The notes below the pieces were generated by a model. That model was given only the letters and a program-made list of their open reading frames with translations. It was not told the DNA's origin and did no database searches. The position numbers and the translations under genes were made by a program. From CAMCQY01 sp044370415 (GTDB taxonomy: Bacteria > Planctomycetota > Planctomycetia > Pirellulales > UBA1268), in assembly GCA_044370415.1 (NCBI GenBank), contig JBILVO010000002.1:21279-85278 (forward strand): a stretch of DNA of 64,000 nucleotides, given 5' to 3'. Each line of letters starts with the position of its first letter. Positions within the stretch are counted from its first letter, which is position 1. Positions 1 to 8,048 of the stretch are shown here, in pieces.

Positions 1-589
1 CCCCGGGGGCGGTCGACGACGCGTCCGATGCGGCCGGCGGCTGCTCGTCGAGGCTGCGGCTCACCGACCCCGTCGCCCCTCCCTCGCCGCGGCTCGCCGC
101 AGGGCTCGTCGCGCTGGTGTACTGGTCGAGCGAACGGAGCATCCGTTCCAGGCGGGCCATCGACCGCGGGCAATCGATGTCGATCACCTCGCGAAACCGC
201 GTGAGCCGCACCCCCGCCTCCTGCATCTCCTGGCGGACGATCGGCGTCCAGCGTCGGACCGCCTCCGCCTTCCGCTCGGCACGGGCGAGCTTCTTCTTGG
301 CCTTCTCCAGCGCCTTCTTCTCCTCGGCGCAGGCCGGCTCGTTGTCGCCCACCTTCTTGTAGGTGCGGCAGTGCTGGAGGTCTTTCATGGCCTGGTTGAC
401 GCCGTCGGCGGCCCGGCGCACCTCCACCTTCCAGTAGGCCGCTTGGTCGACGCAGATCCAGTCGATGATGCGTTGGGCCTGCATCTCGACCTCGGTGATT
501 CCCTGCCCGGTCTCATGCGAGAAGGCCACCAACGCCGTCTTCACGAACGTGATGGTGTCGATCGACTTGACATCGGCCTGGGTGGACAT
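1..589 (-). CDS. Partial hypothetical coiled-coil protein downstream of a WXG100-like gene
   Basis: The frame is open from an ATG at 589 to the window edge, giving at least 196 residues with the 3' end missing. GC at third positions is very high throughout, as in the certain genes here. GGAG lies nine bases upstream of the ATG; an in-frame ATG at 604 is a weaker alternative. An N-terminal helical part with several Trp is followed by a Lys/Glu/Ala-rich stretch at about residues 85-115 that should form a coiled coil, then a low-complexity Ser/Ala/Pro region running off the window. It follows the WXG100-like gene in the same direction after an 86-base gap, so the two may be cotranscribed. I recognise no family; a partner or adaptor role for the WXG100 protein is only inferred from position. 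Confidence 0.75.
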   Translation of the reverse strand, partial: MSTQADVKSIDTITFVKTALVAFSHETGQGITEVEMQAQRIIDWICVDQAAYWKVEVRRAADGVNQAMKDLQHCRTYKKVGDNEPACAEEKKALEKAKKKLARAERKAEAVRRWTPIVRQEMQEAGVRLTRFREVIDIDCPRSMARLERMLRSLDQYTSATSPAASRGEGGATGSVSRSLDEQPPAASDASSTAPG

Positions 590-675
590 GGTGCGACGCT
601 CCATGCCGCGGGCCGCGGGGATCGGCTGCCTCCCGGTTTCCCGGACGGCGCGGCCCCGCGACGCGGCGGTTCTGC

Positions 676-948
676 TCAGCGCTGCTGCTGGTATTCCTCG
701 ACCCGCTCCGCCTTCCGGATCAGGTACGGGACGTAGTCGCCCGTGGCCTCGACGAAGCGGCTGAAGGTGCCCAGCTGCTGCTCGAACTCCTCCGCGAACT
801 TCTGCTGTTCCTGGTCCCGCCAGGTGGCGCTGAGGGCTGCCAGCTGCCGCTGCACCGCCTGCATCTGCGCCATCACCTCGGTGCTGAAGACGCGCAGCCG
901 CGCCGCAAAGCGGCGGAGTTCCTGCGGATCGACGATGACCTGTCCCAT
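676..948 (-). CDS. WXG100-like small helical protein (WRD in place of WXG)
   Basis: A 90-residue protein starting at ATG 948 with GAGGAGAGGA just upstream; longer readings of the frame lack this site. The size and the pattern of two amphipathic helices separated by a short turn with a Trp (residues 'SATWRDQ') fit the WXG100/ESAT-6 superfamily, small proteins exported by type VII secretion in Actinobacteria and Firmicutes. The canonical W-x-G is W-R-D here, and I see no clear C-terminal YxxxD/E export signal, so family membership is likely but export is not shown. It is followed by a coiled-coil gene on the same strand. No FtsK/EssC-type ATPase is present in the window. Confidence 0.7.
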   Translation of the reverse strand: MGQVIVDPQELRRFAARLRVFSTEVMAQMQAVQRQLAALSATWRDQEQQKFAEEFEQQLGTFSRFVEATGDYVPYLIRKAERVEEYQQQR

Positions 949-1155
949 GGGATTCCTCTCCTCGGCCCGCAGAGATGACGCCGGGGCAACGCCGCCGCGG
1001 GCCGCGGACTCCGGCACCGCACTGGACGGCGACCTCCCCGACTGCCACCATCGTATCGCGCCGGCCGCGGAAACGCACAGGGAGCCGCTCCCTTTGGGCC
1101 GGCCGCCCGCTGTGCTTCTGCGGTGGCGAAGCGTACACTCTGCGGGCCGGTCCAC

Positions 1156-1179
1156 AATCCGCTCACGAATCCGCTCACG
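1156..1179. repeat. 12-bp exact tandem repeat (two copies) ahead of hemQ
   Basis: The unit aatccgctcacg occurs twice back to back, ending 28 bases before the hemQ start. It is one of several 10-15 bp tandem repeats in spacers of this window. Confidence 0.9.
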
Positions 1180-1207
1180 TAGAATCGCCGAGGAGACGTT
1201 CCGACCG

Positions 1208-2110
1208 ATGCAGCCGACGACTCCCCACGGCGCCGCCCGGCCGCCGGCCGCCGGCGCTCCCGGCCATTCCGCCCAACCGGGAGGCCAGCCCGGAGGCGGC
1301 GAGGCGTCGATCTCGCCGGCCGTCGGCTGGCACGTCAGCCACCTCTTCTACCGCTTCGACCGGACGCGGCTCGCGGCGCTCGAGCCGGCCGTGAGGGCCG
1401 AGGGCGCGAGGCAGTTCATCGCCGCGCTCGACCCGGCGGGGCCGGATGCCCCGACCCGGCTGCAGACCTGGCTGGTGCCCGGCCACAAGGCCGATTTCGG
1501 CGTCATGGCGCTCGATGCCTCGCCGTTGCGGGTCGAGGCCGTCCACCAACGGCTGCTGGCGGGCCCGCTGGGGCCGGCCATCGAGCCGGCCTGGTCGTTC
1601 ATCGGTCTGACGGAGGTGAGCGAATATGTGCCCACCGTCGAGCAGTACGGCGAGCGGCTCGTGGAGGAGGGGGAGACACGGGGCAGCCCGACCTGGCAGG
1701 CCAAGGTGCAGGGATACGCGGCTCGCGAGGAGTCGATGCGACGGGCACGGCTCGAGCCTGAAATGCCACCGTGGCCCAACGCCTGCTTCTATCCCATGAA
1801 CAAGAAGCGGAAGGTGGGTGAGAACTGGTTCACGCTGCCGTTCGCCGAGCGCAGTCGCCTGATGGCGGAGCACGGCCGGACGGGGATGACGTTCGGCGGA
1901 CGCGTGACGCAGCTGATCACCGTGAGCGTCGGCCTCGACGACTGGGAATGGGGCGTCACGCTCTGGGCGCGGCGGCCCGAGTTTCTCAAGGAGATCGTCT
2001 ACACCATGCGGTTCGACGAGGCGAGCGCTCGCTACGCCGAGTTCGGCCCCTTCTACACGGGGTACGTGCATTCGGCGGCCGACATTCTGGCCCTGTGCCG
2101 CGTCTGCTGA
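1208..2110 (+). CDS. hemQ: Coproheme decarboxylase HemQ (chlorite dismutase family)
   Basis: This protein of 300 residues should convert Fe-coproporphyrin III to haem b, the last step of the coproporphyrin-dependent route, in the cytoplasm. Motif spacing is diagnostic. Tyr195 in 'YPMNKKR' matches the catalytic Tyr. His222 in 'MAEHGRTG', 27 residues on, matches the proximal haem ligand. Gln235, a further 13 residues on, matches the distal Gln. The spacings agree with Tyr147/His174/Gln187 of Listeria HemQ as I recall them. Also conserved are 'GLDDWEWGV' and the C-terminal 'MRFDEASARYAEFGPF'. The first 35 or so residues are a Gly/Pro/Ala-rich extension not needed for the fold. ATG 1208 is the start nearest the conserved part with a free upstream spacer. 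It is convergent with the next gene, with 7 bases between the ends. Confidence 0.93.
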   Translation: MQPTTPHGAARPPAAGAPGHSAQPGGQPGGGEASISPAVGWHVSHLFYRFDRTRLAALEPAVRAEGARQFIAALDPAGPDAPTRLQTWLVPGHKADFGVMALDASPLRVEAVHQRLLAGPLGPAIEPAWSFIGLTEVSEYVPTVEQYGERLVEEGETRGSPTWQAKVQGYAAREESMRRARLEPEMPPWPNACFYPMNKKRKVGENWFTLPFAERSRLMAEHGRTGMTFGGRVTQLITVSVGLDDWEWGVTLWARRPEFLKEIVYTMRFDEASARYAEFGPFYTGYVHSAADILALCRVC

Positions 2111-2117
2111 CGGATGG

Positions 2118-2855
2118 TCACTTGCCGTCGGGCCGGGCGGTCGCTCCGCCACTGGCGGCCGCCGCCGAGAGGAGAATGTCCACCTCGGTGCCCTTGGGCG
2201 GCACGCGGCCCGCGAAGGACTCGAAGAGCAACGCCTCGTTCGACTGCGAACTCTCGATCGTGAGGTCGAGCGTCGCCGTGGGGAAGTTGGAGACGCAGAT
2301 CAGGTCGCCGCCGTCGCCCTGGTAGTACTCCTTCCCGTCGCTGGGATCCTTCCAGAAGGAGCTGCCCGCGAACACCCAGTCCTCGCGCATCGCCTCGCCG
2401 GAGCGGGTGTCGCGGACCCAGTCCTGGGCCCGCAGCTCCCGGACCATGCCGTCGCCGTCCTTCCAGCGCAGCCGCACGCGGACGGTCGGTCCCGACGCGG
2501 CGGCGTATTCGGGGTCGAACGTCACCGGCCTGCCGGGCTTCAGGCCGATGGCCACCAGCGCGGTGTGGACGAGCCGGGCCGAGCAGCGCGTGGCCAGGAG
2601 TGACTCGTAGTCCTTCGTGCCCTGCGGGCAGGCGAAGTACTCGATCGGCCCCTTGTCGACAGACACATCGGCACCGACGACGACCGTCTTCGTGGCCGGA
2701 TCGATCCACACCTCCTCGACCGGCGAGAGTCTCTTGAACTCCGGGTGACGGTCGACCGTGGAGGCCTTCGGGGCGGGGTCTGCGGCCGGGCAGGGCGGGG
2801 CACCCGCGACCAGCCACGAGGCGAGGATCAGGAGGGCTGCGAGCCGCGACCGCAT
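2118..2855 (-). CDS. Secreted YdjY-like domain protein
   Basis: The 245-residue product begins with a clear Sec signal peptide (Arg-rich n-region, 'LAALLILASWLVAG' core, 'CPAAD' near the cleavage site). That is why ATG 2855 is preferred over upstream readings. The mature part opens with 'LSPVEEVWIDPATKTVVV' and continues with an all-beta-looking domain that resembles the YdjY domain seen in many planctomycete secreted proteins. The function of this domain is unknown; an earlier suggestion for E. coli YdjY links it to redox proteins, but no Cys cluster typical of iron-sulfur centres is visible here. The neighbours give no functional hint. Confidence 0.7.
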   Translation of the reverse strand: MRSRLAALLILASWLVAGAPPCPAADPAPKASTVDRHPEFKRLSPVEEVWIDPATKTVVVGADVSVDKGPIEYFACPQGTKDYESLLATRCSARLVHTALVAIGLKPGRPVTFDPEYAAASGPTVRVRLRWKDGDGMVRELRAQDWVRDTRSGEAMREDWVFAGSSFWKDPSDGKEYYQGDGGDLICVSNFPTATLDLTIESSQSNEALLFESFAGRVPPKGTEVDILLSAAAASGGATARPDGK

Positions 2856-2980
2856 GAGTGGTCCCCCGGGGGGCGGCCCGTGGATGCCGGGCCTGGATTG
2901 GGCTACCATACCCGACCACTCCGGAGCGTGCGAACGCGCAGCGGAGTTGCACGATCCTCGAGCGGGACGAAGCCGAAGCG

Positions 2981-4795
2981 ATGGCGACGAAGCAGGCGGG
3001 CGGCCGACGAGCCGCGGCGAGAAAGACCAACGCAGGCGCGTCGCCGCAGGTCAAAGACGGCCCGCGTCGCCATCCGCATGCGACGGCGACCGCCGCGGCA
3101 GTCGAGCCGCCGCCCACGGTGGGGTCGAGGCTGGCGGGCCGCCGCATCCGCGGCGGGGCGGAGCTGAGCGATTCGATCGACGTGCGCCGGCGGCTGCGCC
3201 GTCTGGCCCGGCAGATCGAGCGGGGGCCGAAGCACGTCCAGCGGATGAATTTCATCGAGGCCGCGATCGGCGACTGTCTCGACGACGCGGCCTCTATGGA
3301 GGCCGGCGTCGATCGCTGGCTGCTGTGCGAGGCGGCCACCTGGGGCCTGGCGTGGATGGCCCGCACCAGGCGGGCCGGCGGTTCGGCGGGCGGCATCCTC
3401 GAGCGGCTCGTGCGCACGGCCCGTTCCGCCCAGACGTGTCTCGACGCGGGCGACACCTCCCCGGCCCGGTTCATGCTGACGCTGGCGAGGCTGTTTCGCG
3501 ACATCGAGGCCTGCCGATGCCTGGAGTCCCCGGCCGCGACCGCGCTGTCCGCGGAGATCTCGCGGCTGGTGTCGGTCGAGGGCAGCGTGAGCCTGCACGG
3601 ATCGTCGGCCATCGTCAGCCGGGTGGCACGCTGGGCGTCGGCGCGTGACGTCGCGTCGGCCACCGGGCCGGCTGCCTGGGACGAACCCACGGACGAGGCG
3701 TTCGGCAGGGCCGTGGCGACGGCGCTGCGGCTGCTCGGCGGACAGGGCCGCATGCTCGTGGGGGCGGGGCGGATGCCCGCCGCGTTCTCAGCTCCGGTGA
3801 TGGATGCGGCTGCGGATGCCGAATGCAAGCGGGTGCGGCGGTCGGCCCGGCTGATGCGCGACGCTCCGAAGGCAGCGCAGGCCGCGAAGCAGCGACGCCG
3901 GACCCTGGCTCGAGACATGCACGACGCCGCGGCGGCGACGGCCATCCTCCGTTCCGGCTGGGATCGGGACGCGGTGCGGGTGCTGCTCGAGTATCGCGAC
4001 ACCGTCCCGCACCTGGAGATCGCGGTGGGCGACAGGCTGCTCGTCGACGGACCGTGGCGGTGGCGCGTGCTCGCCGACGGCAGGCCCCTCGATGCCGAAG
4101 GGCCGTGGACCCTGTCGTGCTGGGAATCAGACCGGAAGGCCACCTTCCTCGAGATCGTCGCGCCGCTCGCCGGCGGCCTGCAGATCGAGCGGCAGATCGT
4201 GCTCCTGCCGAAGGATCGGGTGGTCCTGCTGGCCGACGCCGTGACCCGACGGGCGGGGCATGCGGAGCCGTCCAACGGCCATGCCCAGGGCGTGCATATG
4301 CGTGGCGCGGGCGGCGGAATGGCCGTGGAGTCGTTCGTGCCGCTGGCGGCCTCACTGGAGGGGGAGCAGGCCGAGGAGACCCGCGAGGTGCTCGTCTACG
4401 ACACGAAGCCCCGGCTCCTCGCGCTGCCGCTGTCGCTGCCGGAGTGGAAGTCGGCCGGCCACGGCGGCTTCGCGGTGACGGCGGGTGGGCTCTCGCTCGA
4501 GCAGGCCACGGCCGGCTCGCGCTGCCACGCCCCGCTCTGGCTCGACCTCGACCCGCGTCGGCAGGGACGGCCGCTGACGTGGCGGCAGCTCACGGTGGCC
4601 GACACACGCCGCAACCTGCCGCCGCACCAGGCGACGGGGTATCGCGTGCAGGTGGGCCGCGAGCAGTGGCTCGTCTATCGGGCGCTCGACGTCGCCCGCA
4701 ACCGCACGCTGCTGGGGTGCAACGTGTCGTGCGAGTTCCTCGTGGGAAGGATCGGCCGCTCCGGTGTCGTCGACAGGCTGATCGAGATCCAGTAA
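2981..4795 (+). CDS. Hypothetical protein, possibly heparinase II/III-like
   Basis: A 604-residue protein; ATG 2981 follows an Arg/Lys-rich-starting frame without a signal peptide. Roughly residues 1-55 are basic and disordered. Residues 60-250 are helical with several Arg-rich helices, compatible with an alpha-alpha toroid. Residues 320-600 are beta-rich with short Trp-containing strands such as 'GPWRWRVLADGRPL' and 'GPWTLSCWESDRKATFLEI'. A helical toroid followed by a beta sandwich is the layout of the heparinase II/III-like superfamily, but I cannot see its catalytic residues with certainty. The gene lies 22 bases upstream of the yggS-like gene on the same strand and is probably cotranscribed with it. 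Confidence 0.6.
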   Translation: MATKQAGGRRAAARKTNAGASPQVKDGPRRHPHATATAAAVEPPPTVGSRLAGRRIRGGAELSDSIDVRRRLRRLARQIERGPKHVQRMNFIEAAIGDCLDDAASMEAGVDRWLLCEAATWGLAWMARTRRAGGSAGGILERLVRTARSAQTCLDAGDTSPARFMLTLARLFRDIEACRCLESPAATALSAEISRLVSVEGSVSLHGSSAIVSRVARWASARDVASATGPAAWDEPTDEAFGRAVATALRLLGGQGRMLVGAGRMPAAFSAPVMDAAADAECKRVRRSARLMRDAPKAAQAAKQRRRTLARDMHDAAAATAILRSGWDRDAVRVLLEYRDTVPHLEIAVGDRLLVDGPWRWRVLADGRPLDAEGPWTLSCWESDRKATFLEIVAPLAGGLQIERQIVLLPKDRVVLLADAVTRRAGHAEPSNGHAQGVHMRGAGGGMAVESFVPLAASLEGEQAEETREVLVYDTKPRLLALPLSLPEWKSAGHGGFAVTAGGLSLEQATAGSRCHAPLWLDLDPRRQGRPLTWRQLTVADTRRNLPPHQATGYRVQVGREQWLVYRALDVARNRTLLGCNVSCEFLVGRIGRSGVVDRLIEIQ

Positions 4796-4817
4796 GCGGC
4801 CGCGGGAGCCCGCCTGC

Positions 4818-5555
4818 ATGCCCGCCGAGGACGCGATCATCGCCCGCTGTCGGGAGAATCTCGCCGCGGTGCGGGAGCGGATCGCGGAGGCCTGCAGCCG
4901 TGCCGGCCGGCGGCCGGACGACGTGCGGCTCGTCGGCGTGACGAAGTACGTGTCCGTCGACGCGGCGCGGATGCTGCTCGACGCCGGCTGCATCGACCTG
5001 GGGGAGAGCAGGCCGCAGTCGTTGTGGAGCAAGGCCGAGGCGCTCGCCGGACACCACCCCGCGGCCCGCTGGCATCTCGTGGGGCACATGCAGCGCAACA
5101 AGATCCGCAGGACGCTGCCGGTGCTGTCGCTCGTGCACTCGCTCGACAGCCGCCGGCTGCTCGAGGCGATCGATGAGGAGTGCGCCGCCGCGGGCCGGGT
5201 CTGCGACGCGCTGGTCGAGGTGAATCTCGCGGGCGATCCCGGACGGACCGGCGTGCCGGAGGCCGACGTCGCCGCGCTCCTCGAGGAGGCGGGCCGGCGG
5301 CGTCACGTCCGTGTGCTGGGGCTGATGGGGATGGCAGCCCTGCCGGACGGCGACCCGGCCGCGGCCCGGCGGCAGTTCGCCCGCCTGCGCGGGCTGCGGG
5401 ACGCGCTCGCCGCCCGCCTGCCGACGCCGACCGGCCTGCACGAGCTGTCGATGGGGATGAGCGGCGACGTCGTCGAGGCGATTCTCGAGGGCGCGACGAT
5501 CGTGCGGATCGGGTCTGCCCTGTGGGAGGGCATCCCCGCGGCATCCGGCCGCTGA
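4818..5555 (+). CDS. yggS: YggS/PLPBP-family pyridoxal phosphate homeostasis protein
   Basis: The 245-residue product has the full YggS signature. The PLP lysine is Lys43 in 'LVGVTKYVS'. Also present are 'WHLVGHMQRNK', 'VHSLDS', 'LVEVNLAG', 'GLMGMA' and the C-terminal 'LSMGMSGDVVEAILEGATIVRIG'. Members are single-domain TIM barrels resembling alanine racemase that bind PLP without known catalysis and buffer free PLP and amino/keto acid pools. The usual length is 220-250, so the protein is complete. It is preceded closely by the hypothetical 604-residue gene and is convergent with the following gene. Confidence 0.94.
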   Translation: MPAEDAIIARCRENLAAVRERIAEACSRAGRRPDDVRLVGVTKYVSVDAARMLLDAGCIDLGESRPQSLWSKAEALAGHHPAARWHLVGHMQRNKIRRTLPVLSLVHSLDSRRLLEAIDEECAAAGRVCDALVEVNLAGDPGRTGVPEADVAALLEEAGRRRHVRVLGLMGMAALPDGDPAAARRQFARLRGLRDALAARLPTPTGLHELSMGMSGDVVEAILEGATIVRIGSALWEGIPAASGR

Positions 5556-5568
5556 CGCCCGCCGTCGG

Positions 5569-6552
5569 CTACGATCCTCGGCGCGACAGCATCCTCACGC
5601 TGGGGCTGTTGCCCTCGACGTGCGGATGGAAGGGCGATCGCAGGAACACGTTTCCGCTGACGGGGTCGGCGTGCATGGTGGTGAGATTGGTGAAGTCGTC
5701 ACCGACCGCGGCGAGATCCCAGTCGGCTACCAGCGGCACGCCGACCGCGGCGAGATCGAAGAACCGCAGCCGCTTCGGATCACGACTCACGACAAGCAGA
5801 TGGCGGCCCACCTGGGTGGCGTCGACCGGGGTGCCGTCCGCCGGCAGCACGGCCGCCAGCGAGTTGGTCCGCTTGTCGATGAGCAGCACCTGGTCGGCCC
5901 AGCTCTCCACCGCCGCGATCCAGTTGAATCCGTCGAGATCGACGAGCGTGGCCAGCCGCTGCCGGGGCGCCGGGAACGTCCGCTCGACCCGGCCGCTCGC
6001 GAGGTCGATCCGCACAACGTTCTCGACGCCCGGATAGATCCGAGTCCGCTCCAGCACGAAGAGGCAGCCGGGCAGGACGAGGATGGTGCCGGGCATGAGG
6101 ATGTCGTGCTCGAATGGCACCGCGCGGATGCCGTTCCAGCGAAACACCCTCCGGCTGCCCGTCTCGTTGAAATACATGGCACCCGGCCGGCCGCCGAACT
6201 GCTCGACCTGCAGGTGCTCGGGCATGGTGCGGGTGCGGACGGTGAGGCGGCCATGGCGGAGCCGGGCCACCGAGTGGTAGGTCCTCCAGCCCCGTCGGCC
6301 GGTGTGGTGCTTGCCGACGACCAGGATGCCGTCGGGGCCGAACGGATAGAGGAACTCGAGCGTGTGTGGCACGCGTGCCGAGGCGACCAGGCGCGAGCCA
6401 TCGGCGGCATGGACATCGAGCCGGTAGTCCTCGACGCGGCCGTCGCTGTGGCCCTCCCAGAGATGGCCGGCGTGGAACACCTGGCCGCGGTAGACCTCGC
6501 AGCGGCCGAGCGGGACGATGGTGCGGACGTCGAAGTCGGGGCTGGCGCGCAT
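5569..6552 (-). CDS. Hypothetical propeller-like protein
   Basis: About 327 residues from ATG 6552 (ATG 6561 is a three-codon longer alternative). No signal peptide and no membrane segment are visible. The sequence is dominated by short beta strands in repeated blocks ending in lines such as 'LLVVGKHH', 'LFVLERTR', 'VLLIDKR' and 'LLVVSRD'. This suggests a beta-propeller that reports or binds rather than a classical enzyme. I do not recognise the family and see no catalytic motif. It is convergent with yggS (13-base gap) and lies 116 bases downstream of greA on the same strand. Confidence 0.65.
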   Translation of the reverse strand: MRASPDFDVRTIVPLGRCEVYRGQVFHAGHLWEGHSDGRVEDYRLDVHAADGSRLVASARVPHTLEFLYPFGPDGILVVGKHHTGRRGWRTYHSVARLRHGRLTVRTRTMPEHLQVEQFGGRPGAMYFNETGSRRVFRWNGIRAVPFEHDILMPGTILVLPGCLFVLERTRIYPGVENVVRIDLASGRVERTFPAPRQRLATLVDLDGFNWIAAVESWADQVLLIDKRTNSLAAVLPADGTPVDATQVGRHLLVVSRDPKRLRFFDLAAVGVPLVADWDLAAVGDDFTNLTTMHADPVSGNVFLRSPFHPHVEGNSPSVRMLSRRGS

Positions 6553-6668
6553 GGAATCCACTGCCCGATCGCGTCCGGATCATCACCCTGCGGACGCTCC
6601 CAGCATCCTAGCGACGGGGCCGCGAGGGGTGCCAGCGCTCGGTCGACGGCGGCGATGCAGGGGCCGCG

Positions 6669-7148
6669 TCAGTCGTCGAATCGGACCTCGCGGATCTCGA
6701 ACTTCATCGTGCCGGCGGGCACGTCGATCGAGACCTTCTCGCCGACCCGGCGGCCAAGGAGCCCCTGGGCCAGCGGACTGGCGACGTTGATCCGGCCGGC
6801 GTCGTAGTCCTCCTCGCCAGCGCCCACGAGCACGAAGATCTCCTCGTCGCCGAACTGCAGGTCGACGACGACCACGGTCGCCCCGAAGACCACCTCGTTG
6901 CCCGCCTCCTTGGCCCGCTCGACGATCACCGCCCGGGCCAGTTTGTCGCGCAGCACGTTGATCTTCGCCTGCATCATCCCCTGGCTTTCGCGAGCCCCGT
7001 GGTACTCGGCGTTCTCGCTCAGGTCACCCTCGCTGCGGGCCGCAGCCACGCGTTGGGCGAGCTTGGGCATCTCCACCGTCTCGAGGTGGTCGGCCTCGGC
7101 CTTGAGCTTGTCGTAGCCGGCGCGGGTCATGGGGATGCGGTCGGACAT
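6669..7148 (-). CDS. greA: Transcription elongation factor GreA
   Basis: A 159-residue protein with the two GreA domains. The N-terminal coiled coil includes the tip motif 'GDLSENAEYH' (acidic residues that enter the RNA polymerase secondary channel and trigger cleavage of backtracked RNA). The C-terminal FKBP-like part includes 'ASPLAQGLLGRRVGEKVSIDVP'. The start at ATG 7148 follows GAGGGAGA; length equals the family norm. It lies 49 bases downstream of the zinc-ribbon gene on the same strand, so the two may share a transcript. Confidence 0.96.
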   Translation of the reverse strand: MSDRIPMTRAGYDKLKAEADHLETVEMPKLAQRVAAARSEGDLSENAEYHGARESQGMMQAKINVLRDKLARAVIVERAKEAGNEVVFGATVVVVDLQFGDEEIFVLVGAGEEDYDAGRINVASPLAQGLLGRRVGEKVSIDVPAGTMKFEIREVRFDD

Positions 7149-7197
7149 TGGTTCTCCCTCGGGATAGTGCCGTGAACTGATCACGACGGGCGGGGCC

Positions 7198-7920
7198 TCA
7201 GCCCGGCGCCTGTGTCTCGGGCACGTAGAGCAGCCTGCCGCATGTGCGGCAGACCACCACGCGGCCCATGAGCAGGTTGGAGTGCATGTTTCCCGTCACC
7301 TGGTGGAAACAGCCCCCGCAGCTCTCGCCATCGAGCGGGGCGAGCCCCTCGTCCCCCTTCTGCTTGACGATGCGATCGTAGAGTGTCCGGGCGTCGGCGG
7401 GCAGATCCCGCTCGGCGGACTCGAGTTCGACGCTGAGCCGCTGCACCTCGCCCTCGAGCGACGTCGCCTCGGAGGCGACGCGCGACTTCGTCTGTGCCAG
7501 CTGGGTGCGGGCGGCCTCGACGGCGGTCTCGGTCGTGGGCAGCGTCTTCCGCACCGCGTCGATGCGGTCGAGCGCCTCGAGGATCTCGTCCTCCAGCACC
7601 TTGGTGGCCATGCGGTCGGCGGCGATCTGCTCGGTGAGCGTCTGGTATTCCCGGTTTGTCTTGCAGGCGTTGAGCTTCGCCTCCAGGTCGTGGATCTTGG
7701 CTTCCGCAGACTTCAGCTGCAGCTGCTTTTGATCCGCGGCCACCTTCGCCTTCTTCACGTCGTCCTGCACCCCGGTTTTGGCGGCCTCAGCAGCCTCCAG
7801 CCGGGCGGCGTGGGCCGCCACCTGCCGCGGGCCGGCCGCGATGCGTCCACGCAGGTCCGCCAACTGCCGCAGGATGCGGTGCAGCGTTCGCAGGGTTTCG
7901 GTGACGACATCGCTGGACAT
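7198..7920 (-). CDS. Coiled-coil protein with C-terminal C4 zinc ribbon
   Basis: A 240-residue protein. Residues 1-170 are a long, charged, Ala/Lys/Glu-rich helical hairpin. The C-terminus carries 'CGGC' followed about 23 residues later by 'CRTC', a C4-type zinc ribbon. This architecture is common in bacteria (including Helicobacter and Chlamydia homologues), where a nucleic-acid-associated role has been proposed but not settled. ATG 7920 is chosen because the longer open frame to 8031 would translate the strong hairpin described next to it. The gene lies between rpoD and greA, all on the reverse strand. Confidence 0.85.
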   Translation of the reverse strand: MSSDVVTETLRTLHRILRQLADLRGRIAAGPRQVAAHAARLEAAEAAKTGVQDDVKKAKVAADQKQLQLKSAEAKIHDLEAKLNACKTNREYQTLTEQIAADRMATKVLEDEILEALDRIDAVRKTLPTTETAVEAARTQLAQTKSRVASEATSLEGEVQRLSVELESAERDLPADARTLYDRIVKQKGDEGLAPLDGESCGGCFHQVTGNMHSNLLMGRVVVCRTCGRLLYVPETQAPG

Positions 7921-7981
7921 GACGGGCACGGGACTCCGCGGCGGGACGATCCGCCCGACCTCAAGGGTACCAGATTGCGGG

Positions 7982-8022
7982 GCGAAAAGCAGCGGGCCGG
8001 CCGCGAAAAGCAGCCGGCCCGC
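7982..8022 (-). terminator. Strong GC hairpin downstream of rpoD, terminator-like
   Basis: A perfect 10-bp inverted repeat (7992-8001 with 8013-8022, 11-base loop) begins 27 bases after the rpoD stop on the reverse strand. It is followed by the T-rich motif TGCTTTTCGCC; the same TGCTTTTCGC word also fills the loop. Position and shape fit an intrinsic terminator or attenuator separating rpoD from the zinc-ribbon/greA genes, though the T-run is short. Confidence 0.7.
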
Positions 8023-8048
8023 CGTTCGCATGGTCCGTCGGGCGGGCG

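Noticed and set aside
7921..8031. N-terminal extension of the zinc-ribbon protein
   Set aside because: It would translate the rpoD terminator-like hairpin; ATG 7920 fits the family length.
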